A stretch of DNA of 64,000 nt from the NCBI GenBank assembly GCA_905616455.1, contig CAJQSW010000005.1, positions 21,308 through 85,307 of the forward strand, read 5' to 3'. Of this stretch, positions 1 to 9,866 are shown in pieces. A program made the position numbers and the translations under genes. The notes under the pieces are model-generated. The model saw nothing but the letters and a program-made list of their open reading frames with translations. It was not told the origin of the DNA and searched no databases. The DNA comes from an uncultured Candidatus Pelagibacter sp. (GTDB taxonomy: Bacteria; Pseudomonadota; Alphaproteobacteria; Pelagibacterales; Pelagibacteraceae). Within the stretch, counting starts at the first letter, position 1. Every line of letters starts with the position of its first letter.

Positions 1-7
1 CAGCATA

Positions 8-856
8 ATGGATACAAACAAAATTAAGAAAGGTTTGGGTAGAGGGCTGTCATCACTAATTGGAGAAACAAAAATAGAAATAAATATTAATAAATTATCT
101 ATCAGCGATTTAGTAAGCAATAAATTTCAACCCAGAAAATTATTTGATGAAGAAAGCTTGCAGGATTTATCAAACTCAATAAAAGAAAGAGGAATTATCC
201 AGCCAATTATTGTTAGAAAATCTAGTAATCATAATTCAAAATATGAAATAATTGCAGGTGAGAGAAGGTGGCTTGCGGCACAAAAAGCAGGACTACATGA
301 GGTGCCTGTGGTAATTACTAATGTTGATGATTTAAAATCCTTAGAATTTGCTATTGTTGAAAATGTTCAAAGAAGTGATTTAAACTCAATTGAAGAAGCC
401 CGTGGTTATCATCGTCTTATTGAAGAATTTTCTTATGATCAGGAAAAAGTAGCTAAATTCATTGGAAAAAGTCGGAGCCATATAGCTAATTTTATAAGGT
501 TATTAAGTTTACCAGAGACAGTTTTAAAACTAATTGAAACAAAGAAATTATCACCAGGTCATGCTAAAATTTTAGTTGGATTAGGTAACGCAGAATTTGT
601 TGCAAATAAAATAATTGAAAAGAACCTTTCAGTTAGACAAGCAGAAAATTTTGTTAAAATTTTTAAGACCAAAAAGCATTCACTTAAAAAATCAAAAGAT
701 GCAAATTTACAAGCCCTAGAACTATCAGTAACTGAAAAAATAGGTTTAAACGTTTATATTACAGATAAGAAAAATAATACTGGATCTTTAGTTTTTGAAT
801 ATAAAAATTTAGATCAATTAAATAAGATTATTGAAATTATAAAGTCTAGCTATTAA
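8..856 (+). CDS. parB: Chromosome partitioning protein ParB
   Basis: DNA-binding CTPase-type clamp that loads on parS sites and works with ParA to segregate the origin region. The N-terminus carries the ParA-contacting motif GLGRGLSSLIG (residues 9-19). The ParB/Srx core has GERR at 84-87 and ENVQR at 118-122, followed by a helix-turn-helix near residues 145-168. At 282 residues it is of normal family length. The start ATG overlaps an upstream stop as TAATG (bases 6-10), which suggests a preceding gene, expected to be parA, ends just inside the window edge. The 3' end overlaps the convergent holA by 11 bases. No parS-like 16-mer was noticed in the window by eye. Confidence 0.96.
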   Translation: MDTNKIKKGLGRGLSSLIGETKIEININKLSISDLVSNKFQPRKLFDEESLQDLSNSIKERGIIQPIIVRKSSNHNSKYEIIAGERRWLAAQKAGLHEVPVVITNVDDLKSLEFAIVENVQRSDLNSIEEARGYHRLIEEFSYDQEKVAKFIGKSRSHIANFIRLLSLPETVLKLIETKKLSPGHAKILVGLGNAEFVANKIIEKNLSVRQAENFVKIFKTKKHSLKKSKDANLQALELSVTEKIGLNVYITDKKNNTGSLVFEYKNLDQLNKIIEIIKSSY

Positions 857-1841
857 TTGGCGAAGATTTTTGAATAATAAAATCTGACAAAATATTAATT
901 GAATTATTAGAATTTTTTTTTATTAAGAGTTCGATCTCATTTGTTTGAAACACTAGATCCTCTGCATCTTTGTAAGACCAGTTTCGTATTTGTTGTTTTA
1001 TAATTTCTTTTTCTTTCCAAAAGATAGGTGGTTTAAAACTTGAAATTGTGCTTTCCAAATTTTTTGTTTTTTTAAACTCCCCACATAACTTAACCAACCT
1101 TTTTATCTTTATTAGAAATGTCCTAATTATCAAAATGCAGTCTTCTGGTGAATAATTATTTTCATTCAATATATTAACAGTTCTCTTTTTATTTTTAGCT
1201 AAACAATGATCTACAAGTTCTGAAACATTGTAATTTTCTGCAAGATTAGTGAGTTTTAGAAGGTCTTTTAAATCAATTTTAGTTTTACCCGTCATAAAAT
1301 TTCCTATTTTTTCTAGTTCATTCTTTAAATTTTGTCTGTCACCTCTAGATCTTTCAGCAATTAAATTTATAGATTGTTGTGATATAGGAATTTTTTTCTC
1401 TCTAAAAAAACTACTTATGATACCAGATAGTGTTTGATTATTGTCTTCATAAAAAGGCACACAAACTGTTTTTTTATTCTTTTCAAATAATGATCTAATT
1501 TTTGATTTTTTTTCAAGAGTTTTTGTATTTAGGATTATTACCAAGCCACTAATCTCTTTTTCAATTAATTCCTCAATTATATCTTTTAACTTATCTGTGA
1601 CCCTATTTATTATAATTAATTTTTCACTTTCAAAAAAAGATCCTGATAAAATATTATTAAAAAAATCTTCTTGATTTTTTAAAATTTCATTTTCTTCGTA
1701 ATGATATATATTCTCTGAATAATTTTTTTTAAAAATTTTTTCTATTATTTCATTTTTAAGACCTTCGTTTTGCCCATAAAAAAGAAAAAAATAATTTTCT
1801 TTTATGTTTTCACTTTTTAATTCAAATGATTTTTTTATCAT
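846..1841 (-). CDS. holA: DNA polymerase III delta subunit
   Basis: Clamp-loader subunit that opens the beta sliding clamp. The 331-residue protein has the HolA pattern: an N-terminal degenerate AAA-like domain (FFLFYGQNEGLKNEI near residues 18-32), a middle region with FEKNKKTVCVPFYED, and RSRGDRQNLKNELEK at about 164-178, which is typical of the delta lid domain. It is the last gene of leuS-lptE-holA, an order common in proteobacteria, with a 6-base gap from lptE. Sequence divergence in this family is high, so the call rests on pattern plus neighbourhood. The target of the clamp loader, DnaN, is encoded at 54164-55276. Confidence 0.88.
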   Translation of the reverse strand: MIKKSFELKSENIKENYFFLFYGQNEGLKNEIIEKIFKKNYSENIYHYEENEILKNQEDFFNNILSGSFFESEKLIIINRVTDKLKDIIEELIEKEISGLVIILNTKTLEKKSKIRSLFEKNKKTVCVPFYEDNNQTLSGIISSFFREKKIPISQQSINLIAERSRGDRQNLKNELEKIGNFMTGKTKIDLKDLLKLTNLAENYNVSELVDHCLAKNKKRTVNILNENNYSPEDCILIIRTFLIKIKRLVKLCGEFKKTKNLESTISSFKPPIFWKEKEIIKQQIRNWSYKDAEDLVFQTNEIELLIKKNSNNSINILSDFIIQKSSPINS

Positions 1842-1847
1842 TGTGGT

Positions 1848-2300
1848 CTAATAATATACAAAAATTATAAATTCTTCAGCAATTTTATTAATTAAATTTT
1901 GCTCGATATTTTTTTGGTATTGAGATTGGTCAAATTTATTTTCCATACTGTTGTATGTAAATGTTTTATTAAAATTCTTCTCTTTAATTTTATCTTTATT
2001 TCTTTCTAATACAGCTTGAATATCAAATGTTACTCTATAAAGAGATGGATTACCGAGACCATCCCTTGCAACAATATCAATTGATTTTTTACTATTTAAA
2101 ATAATAGTATATGGAATTTTATTTATTACATTTTTTTCAATTTGAATTTGAGAAGATATTGTTTTTCCTATTCTCTCATTACCTTCTAATTTTATTTCTT
2201 TTATAAAAAAATCAATATTATCTTTTTTTAAATAAATAGATTGGTAGCCACAGTTGGTCAAAAATATAAATATTACAAATAAAATTATTTTTTTTAACAT
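1848..2300 (-). CDS. lptE: LPS-assembly lipoprotein LptE
   Basis: Outer membrane lipoprotein that plugs LptD and helps insert lipopolysaccharide. A short hydrophobic signal ends in a lipobox, FLTNC, with the acylated cysteine at residue 17, followed by the family-typical GYQSIY. The 150-residue length and the location directly after leuS support LptE. The start codon overlaps the leuS stop (TAATG at 2298-2302), implying translational coupling. The body of the protein is poorly conserved in this family, so identification depends on the N-terminus and synteny. An LptM-like helper lipoprotein is encoded at 57200-57316. Confidence 0.85.
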   Translation of the reverse strand: MLKKIILFVIFIFLTNCGYQSIYLKKDNIDFFIKEIKLEGNERIGKTISSQIQIEKNVINKIPYTIILNSKKSIDIVARDGLGNPSLYRVTFDIQAVLERNKDKIKEKNFNKTFTYNSMENKFDQSQYQKNIEQNLINKIAEEFIIFVYY

Positions 2301-4843
2301 TATTTCACTATAAGGTTAATTAATCTGTTTTTAACAAAGATAGTTTTTATTAAAGTTTTGTCATCTATATATTTTTTAAACTCAACAGATTTTTTAATTT
2401 TTTCTAATAAACTTTTTTCATCAGCATCAGTCATTATTTCTAAAACTCCCCTTTTTTTGCCATTTATCTGAATAACAATATTTTTTTTATCATCTTTAAG
2501 ATATTTATTGTCTACATCTGGCCAAGACAAATCCTTTATTTGACCAAAATCATTTAAACATTCGTATGCCAGGTGCGGAACTATCGGAATCATAACTCTT
2601 AGTATTTTAACATAATTTTCAATTAGATTATCACTATTATCAACCTTGTTAAAAAAGCTATATATTTCATGCAAATTAGCAATAATTACATTGTAACTAA
2701 ATTTATTTAGATTTGTATTCATTTTGTTGATTGTCTGATTTACAAAAATATCTATGGCATCCTTAGTGCCATCTGCTTTGTTAAGCTCCAATTTTTTGTT
2801 AGTCTTAAGTTTAATTTTTTGATGTAAGTTCCAAAATTTTTGAATAAATTTATATGATGCAATCATACCTTCTTCAGACCATTGAACATCTTTCTCAGGA
2901 GGACTATCCGATAAGATAAATAGTCTAACAGCATCTGCACCATAATTTTCGATCATTCTTTGTGGATCAATCGTATTTTTTTTAGATTTAGACATTGACT
3001 CGGTTGGTCCCACAATAATTTTTTCAGATGGTATATTCTTATTAAAATAATTTTCTCCATCTTCAGAGATCACTTCATCAGGGTTCAGCCAATTATTATT
3101 TTTATCTTTATATGTCTCATGACATACCATGCCTTGAGTAAATAGACCCTTAAATGGTTCCATGATATCTATTTTGTCATTTTTATAGCTTAGAGCTCTC
3201 ATAAAAAATCTTGAATATAAAAGGTGCAATATTGCGTGCTCAACACCGCCTATGTATTGATCAACAGGCATCCAGTACTTAACCTCCTCATAATCAAAGC
3301 CATAGCCCTTATTATTTGGAGAGCAAAATCTTAAAAAATACCAAGAAGAATCTACAAATGTATCAAGTGTATCTGTTTCTAAGTTACATTCTTCACCATT
3401 AATATTAATTTTTTTCCACTCATGCTGTTGGTCCAGTGGATTACCTTTAGTATTTAAATTAATATTTTCAGGAAGTTTAATAGGTAAGTATTTTTCTGGA
3501 ACTTTTAAAACTTCATTATTTTCATTATAAGCCATTGGTATAGGACAACCCCAATATCTTTGTCTAGAAATTCCCCAATCTTTCAACCTAAAATTAATTT
3601 TTTTTTTACCAACCTTCTTTTCTTCAAGAATTTCAATTGTTTTTAAAACTGATTCATTAGGTGCAGCTAAATCATTTAAAAATTTAGAATTAAAAATTAT
3701 TCCAGCACCAGTATAAGCTTTATCTTTAATTTCAAAACTACCAATTTCATCAGTAGGCCTTACAACTGGAGTGACATTAAGATTGTATTTAAGTGCAAAA
3801 TCTAAATCTCTTTGATCGTGCGCTGGGCAACCAAATACAGCACCAAAACCATAATCCATTAGAACAAAGTTAGCAAAATAAACAGGCACTTTTATATTTT
3901 GATCTAGAGGGTTAATAGCAACTAAATTAGTTTTAAAGCCAATTTTATCTGCTTGAGCAATAGATTCTTCGGTAGTTCCTGTCCTTGAACATTTTTCCTT
4001 AAAAGTAATAAATTCTTTATCATCTTGATAAAATTTAGCTATAGGGTGATCTGCCGAAACTGCTAAAAAAGAAAAACCAAACAAAGTGTCCGGACGTGTA
4101 GTAAAACATGAAATATTTTTAACCTCAGGATTTCCTTCAATTTGAAAATTAACCTCACACCCAAAAGACTTACCAATCCAATTTTTTTGCATTATTTTTA
4201 CTTTGTTAGGCCAATCTTTAAGCTCATCTAAACCAGAAAGTAATTCATCTGAAAATTTCGAAATATTAAAAAACCATTGGTTTAGTTTTTTTCTTTCCAC
4301 AAAAGCACCAGACCTCCAACCTTTACCATCTATAACTTGCTCGTTAGCTAAAACAGTTTGATCAACAGGATCCCAATTAACATAATTTTCTTTTCTATAA
4401 ACTAATCCTTTATCATATAAATCAAGAAAAAATTTTTGTTGATGAATGTAATAGTCAGAAGAACAGGTAGATATTTCTCTATCCCAATCAATCGAGAGTC
4501 CTAGTTTTTTTAACTGGTCCCTCATAATTGAAATATTTTTTTCAGTCCAAGCTTTTGGATCAAGATTATTTTGTCTAGCCGCATTTTCTGCTGGCATACC
4601 AAAAGAATCCCACCCCATAGGGTGTAACACATTATAACCTTGTAGCATTTTGTAACGGGCTAAAACATCACCTATTGTATAATTTCTTACATGACCCATA
4701 TGAATCTTTCCTGAAGGGTAAGGAAACATTTCTAAACAATAAAATTTTTTTTTATTCTTATTTACTTTTGAAGCAAATAAATTTGTATCATCCCAAACCT
4801 TTTGCCATTTAGATTCAGTTTTTTTAAAATTATATCTTTCCAT
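2300..4843 (-). CDS. leuS: Leucyl-tRNA synthetase
   Basis: Class I aminoacyl-tRNA synthetase charging tRNA-Leu. The nucleotide-binding HIGH-type motif appears as [11 protein letters not shown] (HMGH at residues 48-51) and the KMSKS-type loop as MSKSKKN from residue 617. Between them lies the large CP1 editing domain, with TTRPDTLFG near residues 248-256, and the catalytic domain segment [12 protein letters not shown]. The length of 847 residues is normal for bacterial LeuRS. It is the first gene of leuS-lptE-holA and is separated by about 40 bases from the upstream lipoprotein gene on the same strand. A cognate tRNA-Leu(CAA) lies at 62436-62520. Confidence 0.98.
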   Translation of the reverse strand: MERYNFKKTESKWQKVWDDTNLFASKVNKNKKKFYCLEMFPYPSGKIHMGHVRNYTIGDVLARYKMLQGYNVLHPMGWDSFGMPAENAARQNNLDPKAWTEKNISIMRDQLKKLGLSIDWDREISTCSSDYYIHQQKFFLDLYDKGLVYRKENYVNWDPVDQTVLANEQVIDGKGWRSGAFVERKKLNQWFFNISKFSDELLSGLDELKDWPNKVKIMQKNWIGKSFGCEVNFQIEGNPEVKNISCFTTRPDTLFGFSFLAVSADHPIAKFYQDDKEFITFKEKCSRTGTTEESIAQADKIGFKTNLVAINPLDQNIKVPVYFANFVLMDYGFGAVFGCPAHDQRDLDFALKYNLNVTPVVRPTDEIGSFEIKDKAYTGAGIIFNSKFLNDLAAPNESVLKTIEILEEKKVGKKKINFRLKDWGISRQRYWGCPIPMAYNENNEVLKVPEKYLPIKLPENINLNTKGNPLDQQHEWKKININGEECNLETDTLDTFVDSSWYFLRFCSPNNKGYGFDYEEVKYWMPVDQYIGGVEHAILHLLYSRFFMRALSYKNDKIDIMEPFKGLFTQGMVCHETYKDKNNNWLNPDEVISEDGENYFNKNIPSEKIIVGPTESMSKSKKNTIDPQRMIENYGADAVRLFILSDSPPEKDVQWSEEGMIASYKFIQKFWNLHQKIKLKTNKKLELNKADGTKDAIDIFVNQTINKMNTNLNKFSYNVIIANLHEIYSFFNKVDNSDNLIENYVKILRVMIPIVPHLAYECLNDFGQIKDLSWPDVDNKYLKDDKKNIVIQINGKKRGVLEIMTDADEKSLLEKIKKSVEFKKYIDDKTLIKTIFVKNRLINLIVK

Positions 4844-4885
4844 ACAAAATGAAGATTAAAATTTTTTACAATTAAATTTCAATAA

Positions 4886-5413
4886 CTAATTTTTTTTGAC
4901 TAGAGCAGCCTTTTCTAATTGGCTAGCTTTCCTTAGTATTGCAGTTTTTAATTCGTCTCTGATATTACCATTAAGGTTAGTAGCTTGACAGTTTTCGAAT
5001 GCTTTACAATTTTTCTTGTAGACAATTACCTTTATTGCATCAGACCTAATTTCATTTGAAAGAAATTTAATAGTTATTTTAATAGACTCATTTTTTCCAT
5101 CATCGCCATACCAATCAGTAATCAAGATACCACCACTGTAACTTGCATTTGTGATTGGAGCAAAATCTAAAATATCTAAACTTGCTCGCCAAAGAGGGTT
5201 AGAAGAAGCAAACTGAAATACACCACCTGCTGCTTTATTGCCGCCAAATAATTTAATACCCTTTCCCTCAGCCATATTTTTTTTAACACGATCCTTTACA
5301 TTGACAGGGTTGTCTTTAATTGGTGAATTTTTGTAAATAGAACATGAATTAACAGTTAGTAAAATTAAGGTTAGGTAAAATGCTCTACTAACAAGTTTTG
5401 AAATACGTTTCAT
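4886..5413 (-). CDS. DUF3576-type lipoprotein
   Basis: Predicted lipoprotein of unknown function. A basic N-terminus and hydrophobic stretch are followed by a lipobox-like TVNSC with the cysteine at residue 24, so a secreted, membrane-anchored protein is likely. The body contains GGNKAAGGVFQFASSNPLWRAS-like and DWYGDDGKNE segments, which I associate with the DUF3576 family of alphaproteobacteria, often encoded next to leuS. The protein probably sits in the periplasm, anchored to the outer membrane. It may share a transcript with leuS downstream (42-base gap). No enzymatic motif is visible. Confidence 0.75.
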   Translation of the reverse strand: MKRISKLVSRAFYLTLILLTVNSCSIYKNSPIKDNPVNVKDRVKKNMAEGKGIKLFGGNKAAGGVFQFASSNPLWRASLDILDFAPITNASYSGGILITDWYGDDGKNESIKITIKFLSNEIRSDAIKVIVYKKNCKAFENCQATNLNGNIRDELKTAILRKASQLEKAALVKKN

Positions 5414-5460
5414 AATTATTGTTTCTTATCATTAAAATACTAAGTTATTTAACAAATTAA

Positions 5461-5486
5461 GACAAAATTTGTGATATTTTTGTCAC
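5461..5486. promoter_or_regulatory. Overlapping inverted repeats upstream of the porin gene
   Basis: GACAAAA (5461-5467) and TTTTGTC (5478-5484) form a 7-base inverted repeat separated by 10 bases. Nested in it is GTGA (5471-5474) facing TCAC (5483-5486). The element lies about 107 bases before the porin start and could be an operator. The pairing is seen directly; any binding protein is unknown. AT-rich DNA yields such repeats by chance, so confidence is low. Confidence 0.25.
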
Positions 5487-5592
5487 TAGTAGAATAAATT
5501 CCAGGAAAAAGAAGATAAATTAGAGAATTGAGGGTTTTATTTGCTAAAACAGGATCAATTATTAATAATTAATAAATAACAAAAGGAAAAAT

Positions 5593-6594
5593 ATGAATAA
5601 CTTAAAAAAAGTTGGTCTTACAGCGTTAGCTGGATCACTAGCTATGTTTTCTGCTCATGCTGGAGAAATGTCTATTTCTGGTTCTGCAGAAGCAACATAC
5701 ACGTCTAACAGTGGATCAGACAACACAACTGCTTCTAAGGGTCTGTCTGGTAACCCATTTGGTTTATCTCATGATATCGACATTACTGGTTCAGGAGAAT
5801 TAGACAATGGTTGGACTTACAAAGTAAATACTGATTTTGCAGGTCAAGATATGGGTGCAGACAGTACTACACTTATGATGGATATGGGATCTTTAGGAAC
5901 AGTTGGTATTGACCAAGGTTCAGGAGCATTCGGTATTGGTACTTTAGAAAATGACGTTCCAACTGCTTATGAAGAAGCGGATCACAGTGTTGGTACATTA
6001 GCTCATGGTATTGATGCAAATGGTGTTGCAGGAAATGCAGTTGGTTACAAAAATACATTTTCGGGTGTTGGTGTAAGTATTGAGTATCTTGCAGATACTG
6101 GTGCATCAGTTGTACAAGCAGGTAGTGTTTCAGGTACAAGTAGTGGATCTGATTTGAACTATGCACTAACATACGCAATGGATAACGGTATGACGTTAGC
6201 TTACGGTGCATCTGATACAGATCTACCTTACGAAGCAGCAGGCGATACTTCAGAGCAAGTAGCATCTGTTAACTACGTAATGGGAGCAGTATCAGTTGGT
6301 GTATCAAAGTCTGAGCAAAAAAGTCTTGGTATTTTAAGTCAACAAAATACTCACTACGGTATTGCATTTAACGTAAATGACAGTTTGTCACTTTCGTACT
6401 CAGTAAACAATGCTGAAGACAAAGGTACAGGTAATGCTGCTAACCCATCTGAAGAAGAGAATAAAGGTATAATGGCCGCTTATTCAATCGGTGGAGCTTC
6501 AGTGAGATTAGCTCTTAACAGTGCTGACAATGTTGGTGGTGTTTCATCTTCTAGTGCAGATAATATGGAACTTAGTTTAGCATTAGCTTTCTAA
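5593..6594 (+). CDS. Porin-like outer membrane beta-barrel protein
   Basis: Likely a major outer membrane porin. It has a classical signal peptide, with cleavage predicted after AHA at residue 23. The mature part is rich in Gly, Ser, Asp and alternating hydrophobic residues, with strand-like segments, and ends in LSLALAF with a terminal phenylalanine, the usual beta-barrel insertion signal. It resembles the Gram-negative porin family at 333 residues. An A/G-rich ribosome site (aaaagg) lies just before the ATG. Its own upstream region of 179 bases and a strong terminator at 6621-6650 make it a single-gene transcript. Codons look more GC-rich than the neighbours, consistent with high expression. 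Confidence 0.85.
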   Translation: MNNLKKVGLTALAGSLAMFSAHAGEMSISGSAEATYTSNSGSDNTTASKGLSGNPFGLSHDIDITGSGELDNGWTYKVNTDFAGQDMGADSTTLMMDMGSLGTVGIDQGSGAFGIGTLENDVPTAYEEADHSVGTLAHGIDANGVAGNAVGYKNTFSGVGVSIEYLADTGASVVQAGSVSGTSSGSDLNYALTYAMDNGMTLAYGASDTDLPYEAAGDTSEQVASVNYVMGAVSVGVSKSEQKSLGILSQQNTHYGIAFNVNDSLSLSYSVNNAEDKGTGNAANPSEEENKGIMAAYSIGGASVRLALNSADNVGGVSSSSADNMELSLALAF

Positions 6595-6616
6595 TTTAAA
6601 TATTACTTAAATTTAT

Positions 6617-6653
6617 TAAAACGGCCTTATTTAATTATAAGGCCGTTTTTTTT
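6617..6653. terminator. Rho-independent terminator after the porin gene
   Basis: A perfect 10-bp stem, ACGGCCTTAT (6621-6630) with ATAAGGCCGT (6637-6646), closes a six-base loop and is followed by a run of T. An A run precedes the stem, so it can act in both directions, serving the convergent sulfotransferase gene that ends at 6653. Confidence 0.92.
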
Positions 6654-8170
6654 TACTTTAAATTATTAAATAATTTACTTAGATCTTTCTCATGTTTTTT
6701 GTAGGAGTTAATAGAACCCTTATATAAAGGAAGTCTAACTTGTGAGACACTTAAAGTTCTTACAGCATTCTTATTATCATTAAAATTTAGACAATTTTCT
6801 TCAAAATTTAAATCACAATAATTGAGCATCTTATTTATATTGAATTTTGGATCTTCGATTAAATTTTCATAATCAATGTTTAAAATAGTATCTTTCAAAG
6901 TTAAATTCCAAAATTTCATTAATTTGTTATAAGAATTATAAAACATAGATAAATCATCCATATCATCAGCAAAATTTATATTTTCAAATAACTGTTTAAA
7001 ACATGAATAACAGGTATCTTTAGGACTTCTCTTAACATGAATTATTTTTGCTTTTGGAAATAGTATTTTGATAAAGCCAATCCAAAAAAAATTAAAAGGG
7101 TTCTTATCTAAGATATAATTTTGATTACTTGAATAAGAGGAAATTTTATCAATATAAGAGTTGGTTATTTCACTAAGAACAGAAAAAGAGCTATCTATTG
7201 AGTGTATTTTATCAAATTCTTTTAAAAATAATTTATTTAAAAAAGGCAACTCCCCAGCACCAAAAATTGCACTATGAGAGGAAAGAATTTGTTCAATTAG
7301 TGAAGTACCAGATCGAGGCATTCCAACAACAAAGATTATTTTTTTATCATTTTTATAAGGCTTAACTTTGGAATAATTAATATTTTTAAACAAAGATTGA
7401 ATTTTCCTCATTAAATCTATGTCTTTATTCACATCATATTTTGTAAGTTTTTTTCTTAAGAAATTTCCAGATATAATGTGGTCAATAAATTTTTTAGGCT
7501 TACCAATGTCATTATAAGCTTTTGCCAATCCAAAATGAAGAAAAATTGCATTTGGTTGGGCAATCTTACTATTATTTAAACCTTCTTTCATCTTTATGAA
7601 ATGAGGGTCGTGCTCTTTATATTTTTTTAACGTTGAAACAAGTTTATCAGCAGCAGAAAAATCAGGTTTAATTTCCAAAGTAATTTGTGCATGTTTTATA
7701 GCCAAGTCTTTTATATTAAGAGTAAGATAGGTTGTAGCCAAATTAAAGTGAGCCAAATATACATTTGGATTTAAAGATATAGCCCTATTAAATAACTCAA
7801 TTGCACCCTCCGAATCTTGCATAAGTACTTTAAGGTTTCCATAGCCTACAAGAGAATTAATGTAGCCAGGGGATATTTTTAATGCCCTCTCGTAGTAGCT
7901 TTTAGCTAAATTATAATTGCTGATTTTCTTATGGGAATTTCCCAAATTATTTAATGCAGCAATATTGTTAGGTAATAATTTTATAGATGACTCAAAATTA
8001 ATAATAGCATTTTCAATATCACCAGTTTGAATAAAAGCAGAACCAATTAAATTTTTTAGATATGAATTTTTAGGATATATTTTTAGTAATGCATTTGTTT
8101 TCTGAATAACTTTATTATAATGACCATCATTAAAATGTTTTAAAATTATTTTAACTTGATCTTGAATCAT
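6653..8170 (-). CDS. TPR-repeat sulfotransferase
   Basis: Fusion of an N-terminal tetratricopeptide array with a C-terminal PAPS-dependent sulfotransferase domain. Repeats such as AALNNLGNSHKKISNYNLAKSYYERAL occupy roughly residues 10-200. The 5'-phosphosulfate-binding loop is VGMPRSGTSLIEQ near residue 281, and the 3'-phosphate-binding region is KRSPKDTCYS near residue 380. The family would transfer sulfate from PAPS to a protein or glycan; the acceptor is unknown. There is no signal peptide. It overlaps the ThiE-like gene upstream by 20 bases, so the two are probably co-transcribed, although no functional link is obvious. Confidence 0.85.
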   Translation of the reverse strand: MIQDQVKIILKHFNDGHYNKVIQKTNALLKIYPKNSYLKNLIGSAFIQTGDIENAIINFESSIKLLPNNIAALNNLGNSHKKISNYNLAKSYYERALKISPGYINSLVGYGNLKVLMQDSEGAIELFNRAISLNPNVYLAHFNLATTYLTLNIKDLAIKHAQITLEIKPDFSAADKLVSTLKKYKEHDPHFIKMKEGLNNSKIAQPNAIFLHFGLAKAYNDIGKPKKFIDHIISGNFLRKKLTKYDVNKDIDLMRKIQSLFKNINYSKVKPYKNDKKIIFVVGMPRSGTSLIEQILSSHSAIFGAGELPFLNKLFLKEFDKIHSIDSSFSVLSEITNSYIDKISSYSSNQNYILDKNPFNFFWIGFIKILFPKAKIIHVKRSPKDTCYSCFKQLFENINFADDMDDLSMFYNSYNKLMKFWNLTLKDTILNIDYENLIEDPKFNINKMLNYCDLNFEENCLNFNDNKNAVRTLSVSQVRLPLYKGSINSYKKHEKDLSKLFNNLK

Positions 8171-8708
8171 ATAAGTTTTTTATAGAAGAAATGCTTGCAA
8201 TTCCATAACATTTTGTTAATTGGATTTTTTTATAGTTCGCATTATTTACACCTCCTAATGCGATAACTTTCTGTTTTGTTAAATTTTTTAAATATATAAA
8301 TCTATAAAGTCCCAAAAATTTTATATTTTTTTTAGTTTTAAATATTGGAGATAAAAAAACAATGTCTACATTTTGATTATTTTTTATAATAATCTCTTTC
8401 AAATTATGAGCCGAACCAATTAATCTAAAATTGATTCTTTTAGAATAAGAAATGTGATTATAGCTGTTATTAAAAGAAGGTATATAAGCTCCATCAAGAC
8501 CAAGATTAAAAGCAAGTTTAATTTCATTAGCTAAATAAAATTTTCTATTTGTTTTTCTACAAAAATTTTTAATTTTTTTAATTAAATCAACATCTGCTTT
8601 TTTTTCATAATTTCGATAGATTAGAGATATTTTAAGGTTAAGTTTAATTAAATCAGCTTCTTTAAATTTATCAATAAAGTGATAAGTTTCATTAAAATTT
8701 TTATGCAT
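8151..8708 (-). CDS. ThiE-like thiamine-phosphate synthase family protein
   Basis: A 185-residue TIM-barrel protein resembling thiamine-phosphate synthase. Recognisable pieces are FYLANEIKLAFNLGLDGAYIPSFN, matching the barrel strand with the GVH(L)PS-type motif, VFLSPIFKTK, and the C-terminal phosphate-binding ALGGVNN. Several canonical ThiE residues (for example the HLGQxD motif) are not clearly present, so it may be a divergent paralogue such as the TenI-like branch. It is slightly shorter than typical ThiE (about 210). The gene is divergent from yggS with no spacer, as its start codon abuts the yggS start. Confidence 0.65.
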   Translation of the reverse strand: MHKNFNETYHFIDKFKEADLIKLNLKISLIYRNYEKKADVDLIKKIKNFCRKTNRKFYLANEIKLAFNLGLDGAYIPSFNNSYNHISYSKRINFRLIGSAHNLKEIIIKNNQNVDIVFLSPIFKTKKNIKFLGLYRFIYLKNLTKQKVIALGGVNNANYKKIQLTKCYGIASISSIKNLYDSRSS

Positions 8709-9368
8709 ATGATAATTAATAAATTAAACGTTATAGATAATGAAATTCAACTAAAAATTAAAGAGTTAAATATTTTAAAGCTTGTACCAAAAGTTATAGC
8801 TGTAAGTAAAACATTTGGAATGAGTGAAATTTTGCCACTAATTAATCATGGCCATGTTCACTTTGGAGAAAATAAAGTTCAAGAATCACTAGAAAAGTGG
8901 ACCGATATAAAGAATGACTTTAAACATATCAAGCTCCATATGCTTGGAAAAATCCAAACGAATAAAGCAAAATATGTTGTTGATCTATTTGACTATATTC
9001 ATTCACTAGACAATAGAAAATTAGCTGAAAAAATTTCTGTAGAACAAGAAAAGAAGAAAAAAAGGTTAAAAATATTCATACAAGTTAATATTGCTAACGA
9101 AGACCAAAAGGCAGGCGTTTCTTTAGAAGATCTCGATGATTTTTATCATTATTGTATTAAGAAATTAAAATTAGATATTGTTGGCTTAATGTGCCTTCCA
9201 CCAAACAAAAAAAGGCCAGACATGTATTTTAAAAAAATGAGTGAGTTAAGAGATATATTGGGAGTAGAAGATTTAAGTATGGGAATGTCGGGAGATTATT
9301 TAGAAGCTATAAAATATGGTTCTACGTTTGTAAGAATAGGGTCTAAAATATTTGGACAAAGATATTAA
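8709..9368 (+). CDS. YggS/PROSC-family pyridoxal phosphate homeostasis protein
   Basis: PLP-binding single-domain protein thought to buffer free PLP and affect amino- and keto-acid balance. The PLP lysine is in VIAVSKTFG (Lys34 with this start). HFGENKVQESLEKW, HMLGKIQTNKAKY, GLMCLPP and LSMGMSGDYLEAIKYGSTFVRIGSKIFG are family signatures. The ATG at 8709 (219 residues) or at 8703 is preferred over a possible upstream start at 8679, which would lie inside the divergent ThiE-like gene. The 3' end overlaps the convergent L,D-transpeptidase by four bases (TTAA). Confidence 0.92.
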   Translation: MIINKLNVIDNEIQLKIKELNILKLVPKVIAVSKTFGMSEILPLINHGHVHFGENKVQESLEKWTDIKNDFKHIKLHMLGKIQTNKAKYVVDLFDYIHSLDNRKLAEKISVEQEKKKKRLKIFIQVNIANEDQKAGVSLEDLDDFYHYCIKKLKLDIVGLMCLPPNKKRPDMYFKKMSELRDILGVEDLSMGMSGDYLEAIKYGSTFVRIGSKIFGQRY

Positions 9369-9853
9369 CCAATATTTATTTTGGTTTTTTGATTTATTAA
9401 TTTTAACAAAATTTCAAAATCTTTCCTTTTAAGAGCTATACATCCAGCCGTAGGTTTGTAATCGTCTGTTAAATGTATAAAAATTGCACTTCCTTTATAG
9501 GGAATTTTTTTTTCATTATGACTGATTGTAATTAAATAGTCATATATATGATCTGTTCTGTAAAATTTTTCCTTATACGTCTTATTAATTGCATGAATCT
9601 CCTCATTATATTTTTTATGATTTGGATCATCACACCAAGCCATTTTTTTTGTAATAACCTTTTTTTTGATCTTACATTTTGGAACATCAATTCTATCTTT
9701 TCGAAAATATAATTTTTTTAAACTAAAAAGACCCTTTGGTGTTGAATAGTCACCTTCTTTTTTATTAATTTTTAAACCATTTATACCTACACAACACTTA
9801 AAATTAAAATCATCAATTATAAGGGTGTTTTTATTTTTTACATGAATTATCAT
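9365..9853 (-). CDS. L,D-transpeptidase (YkuD-fold) family protein
   Basis: Peptidoglycan cross-linking fold with cysteine catalysis. The signature is IFIHLTDDYKPTAGCIAL, giving His127 and Cys138 as the likely catalytic pair. The upstream GDYSTPKGLFSL matches the YkuD substrate-side motif (GDxxTPxG). At 162 residues it is a minimal version. It lacks an evident signal peptide, which is odd for a wall enzyme; either export is unusual or the substrate is different. It is divergent from the response-regulator-like gene with only 13 bases between starts. Confidence 0.8.
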   Translation of the reverse strand: MIIHVKNKNTLIIDDFNFKCCVGINGLKINKKEGDYSTPKGLFSLKKLYFRKDRIDVPKCKIKKKVITKKMAWCDDPNHKKYNEEIHAINKTYKEKFYRTDHIYDYLITISHNEKKIPYKGSAIFIHLTDDYKPTAGCIALKRKDFEILLKLINQKTKINIG

Positions 9854-9866
9854 ATATTTTATTAAA

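Noticed and set aside
5873..6265. A 130-codon open frame antisense to the porin gene
   Set aside because: Low-complexity Leu/Gln/His/Tyr-rich translation inside a well-supported porin; a shadow frame.
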